Source: a bacterium
Lineage (GTDB): Bacteria; Ratteibacteria; UBA8468; B48-G9; DTJG01
Direction: 5' to 3'
Assembly: GCA_029552985.1 (NCBI GenBank)
Contig: JAKPDB010000034.1
Location: 1 to 33,761 of the forward strand
Length of the DNA: 33,761 nt
Part shown: piece by piece, positions 32,321 to 33,761 of the stretch
How the letters are laid out: each line of letters begins with the position of its first letter
Numbering within the stretch: position 1 is the first letter of the stretch
Notes under the pieces: model-generated
The model's database searches: none
The model's input: the letters and a program-made list of their open reading frames with translations, nothing else
What the model was told of the DNA's origin: nothing
Program-made: the position numbers and the translations under genes

Positions 32321-33637
32321 TTATCTTTTGCTTAAGTACCAGTTACCCAGTTCTTCAGGGTCTCCTTTATCACCAGGAAGAAGTTGTTTATAGTTTTCTA
32401 TCACCTTTTTGAAAGCATTTGCATATTCCTGAATTCTTTCAGGCCAGTAATGTTTGAACCATGGTACAGCAAAAACCTTTTTTGCCATTGCTTCAGCATT
32501 TGGAAGAGTACCGATTTTTTCCCTGACATCCCTGTCAGAAAACACAATTCTCGTAGGTTTTCCATGCCTATAAACGTCAACATTATGAAAAAGTGGATGA
32601 AGATGAAGAGGTTTATTGGCACCAGGATGCGCCCATCCCACACCTTCTGCCCTCAGTGCCTCGCAGAATCTTGAAATGGAAAGACCTTCAAGTTCTTCAC
32701 TTACGTATCTTCCCAGCGCACAGTACCAGCCACCTTTTGTGCAGTTAGAATTTCTTGGAGGTCTGTGCGCACGAATACCAGGATATCCTTCAAGAAGGTC
32801 CCAGAAATAATTCATTGCCCGATCAATTTCCACCATATCTTTTTGAAATTGCCTGACCTGAACAAGACCAATTGCTGATGACATTTGATGCATTCTGTAT
32901 TTATATCCACCCCATGGAAGCCCTGCAAATTTTGCCAGTTCAGGATTCTGAATTTCGCTATGTCGTTCATAATGACCAAAAAGAATTGCCCTTTCATAAA
33001 TATCTCTGTCGTTTGTCAGCATAATCCCGGCTTCGCCAATGGCAAACGCCTTTCCGCTCATCAGGGAATATCCCGAAACATCACCAAAAGTGCCAACCAT
33101 TTTTCCTTTGTAAAGGGCACCATGAGCATGAGAAACGTCTTCAATGATTTTAATGTTATGTTTTTTTGCAATGGGGATAATTCTATCCATATCAGCGGGC
33201 ATACCAGCATAATGAACAACCATGATTGCCTTTGTTCTTGGTGAAAGCCTGTGTTCAATGTCATCTGGATCGATACACAAACTTTCAGGGTCTATATCCG
33301 CAAACACAATTGTGGCTCCCAATGAAAATGCAGGTAAACAACTTGCCCAGTATGTTGTGCTCTGGCAGATTATTTCATCTCCCACGCCAATTCCTGCTCC
33401 AAACATCGCGCAATGAAGGGCAGCAGTTCCTGTGTTGCAACCAAGTCCGTACTTCATTCCATGCCAGTCCGCAAATGCTCTTTCAAATTCTATAGTAATA
33501 TCTGTGGAAGACATTTTCCATTCATGAAGAACCTTTAAGACTGCCTCTTCCATTTCCTTTGTAATGTTGCGCATAAAAATGTCATTTGAGGTATTTTTTA
33601 CTTCTGGCTGTCCCCCTAATATTGCAAGTTTACTCAT
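32321..33637 (-). CDS. DegT/DnrJ/EryC1/StrS family PLP aminotransferase, first tandem copy
   Basis: 438 aa. NTGTAALHCAMFGAGIGVGDEI near 68-89, Asp167 in IIEDVSHAHGALYKGK, and Lys196 in SLMSGKAFAIGEAGI are the typical PLP-site elements. The C-terminal part with ALRAEGVGWAHPGANKPLHLHP fits sugar aminotransferases of this family. A very strong SD (AGGAGGAGGA) precedes the ATG at 33637. It is the first gene of a three-gene operon; a promoter and a GC-rich hairpin lie upstream. Confidence 0.92.
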   Translation of the reverse strand: MSKLAILGGQPEVKNTSNDIFMRNITKEMEEAVLKVLHEWKMSSTDITIEFERAFADWHGMKYGLGCNTGTAALHCAMFGAGIGVGDEIICQSTTYWASCLPAFSLGATIVFADIDPESLCIDPDDIEHRLSPRTKAIMVVHYAGMPADMDRIIPIAKKHNIKIIEDVSHAHGALYKGKMVGTFGDVSGYSLMSGKAFAIGEAGIMLTNDRDIYERAILFGHYERHSEIQNPELAKFAGLPWGGYKYRMHQMSSAIGLVQVRQFQKDMVEIDRAMNYFWDLLEGYPGIRAHRPPRNSNCTKGGWYCALGRYVSEELEGLSISRFCEALRAEGVGWAHPGANKPLHLHPLFHNVDVYRHGKPTRIVFSDRDVREKIGTLPNAEAMAKKVFAVPWFKHYWPERIQEYANAFKKVIENYKQLLPGDKGDPEELGNWYLSKR

Positions 33638-33656
33638 AAGTCCTCCTCCTTTTTTT

Positions 33657-33672
33657 CCTCCCCACCGGGAGG
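33657..33672 (-). promoter_or_regulatory. GC-rich hairpin in the leader of the tandem DegT operon
   Basis: On the minus strand CCTCCC-GGTG-GGGAGG forms a 6-bp stem with a 4-base loop, followed by AAAAAAA and then the SD AGGAGGAGGA. There is no T-run, so it is not an intrinsic terminator in this direction. The CCTCCC arm could pair instead with the SD, giving two exclusive states with the ribosome site open or masked. Confidence 0.4.
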
Positions 33673-33730
33673 CAAATGAGACAAGTGGTGATATGCCTTA
33701 TTTCATAATCTTTTCTCGTTTCCCTTGATT

Positions 33731-33759
33731 ATCATATGTCTTTTTTACCTGCTATTCAA
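33731..33759 (-). promoter_or_regulatory. Candidate promoter of the tandem DegT operon
   Basis: TTGAAT (33759-33754), a 17-base spacer and TATGAT (33736-33731) lie on the minus strand and predict a leader of about 87 bases containing the hairpin at 33657-33672. Both hexamers are imperfect matches. Confidence 0.45.
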
Positions 33760-33761
33760 GG

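Noticed and set aside
33657-33672. Intrinsic terminator at the right end
   Set aside because: The hairpin is followed by A residues on the minus strand and by CAAATG on the plus strand, so no T-run follows in either direction.

Overview
The window is an A+T-rich bacterial segment with about 25 genes, dominated by secreted glycan-active proteins, sugar-type oxidoreductases and PLP aminotransferases. Two H-X9-DG type pseudopilins, a heparinase II/III-like enzyme, a DUF4838 protein, a CBM9-like protein, an Asp-box sialidase, a PIG-L deacetylase and a SGNH hydrolase in one place are typical of PVC-type or related uncultivated glycan degraders (Lentisphaerota, Kiritimatiellota, Omnitrophota and similar). 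That affiliation is an inference from gene content; there is no rRNA or tRNA in the window to settle it.

Layout. (1) 1-2911, minus strand: a basic 44-aa ORF with a near-consensus promoter and a perfect Shine-Dalgarno (SD), a GYD-domain protein, a gap holding three perfect inverted repeats in pseudoknot order, a xylose-isomerase-like TIM barrel, an Fe-type alcohol dehydrogenase, and the start of a DegT aminotransferase cut by the window edge. (2) 3036-6158, plus strand: amidohydrolase, class III aminotransferase (GSA-aminomutase-like) and SDR, divergent from (1). (3) 17414-6219, minus strand: a probable nine-gene glycan-utilisation operon of GntR/LacI-type regulator, two pseudopilins, CBM9-like protein, giant GH42-like protein, secreted unknown, PIG-L deacetylase, a frameshifted alpha/alpha-toroid glycosidase and a SGNH hydrolase. 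A divergent heparinase II/III-like gene (17465-19639) shares a 19-bp palindrome with the regulator promoter. (4) 24076-19660, minus strand: FAD oxidoreductase, a fused AAC(3)-like/sialidase protein and a URO-D-like protein, downstream of an IS1595-type transposase remnant. (5) 27503-24498, minus strand: YdbL/DUF1318 lipoprotein, VorB-like and KorB-like ferredoxin oxidoreductase subunits and a DUF1614 membrane protein, all joined by ATGA overlaps. (6) 27655-30144, plus: a DUF4838 lipoprotein. (7) 33637-30146, minus: two tandem DegT aminotransferases and a Gfo/Idh/MocA oxidoreductase.

How it may work together (inference): the regulator at 17414 senses a sugar and controls enzymes that bind, deacetylate and cleave an acidic or acetylated glycan outside the cytoplasm. 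The aminotransferases, Gfo/Idh/MocA, SDR, Fe-ADH and TIM-barrel enzymes would process the released or modified sugars inside. The VorB/KorB pair would feed 2-oxoacid oxidation to ferredoxin, but the other two subunits of that complex are not in the window.

The most notable points are the crossing inverted repeats at 2344-2449, the AAC(3)-like/sialidase fusion with an internal start, the pseudopilins inside a regulated glycan operon, the VorB/KorB pair coupled to a lipoprotein and a membrane protein, two promoters that imply leaderless mRNAs, and the unannotated 44-aa ORF. No CRISPR array was seen, and I saw no convincing intrinsic terminator at the convergent gene ends.
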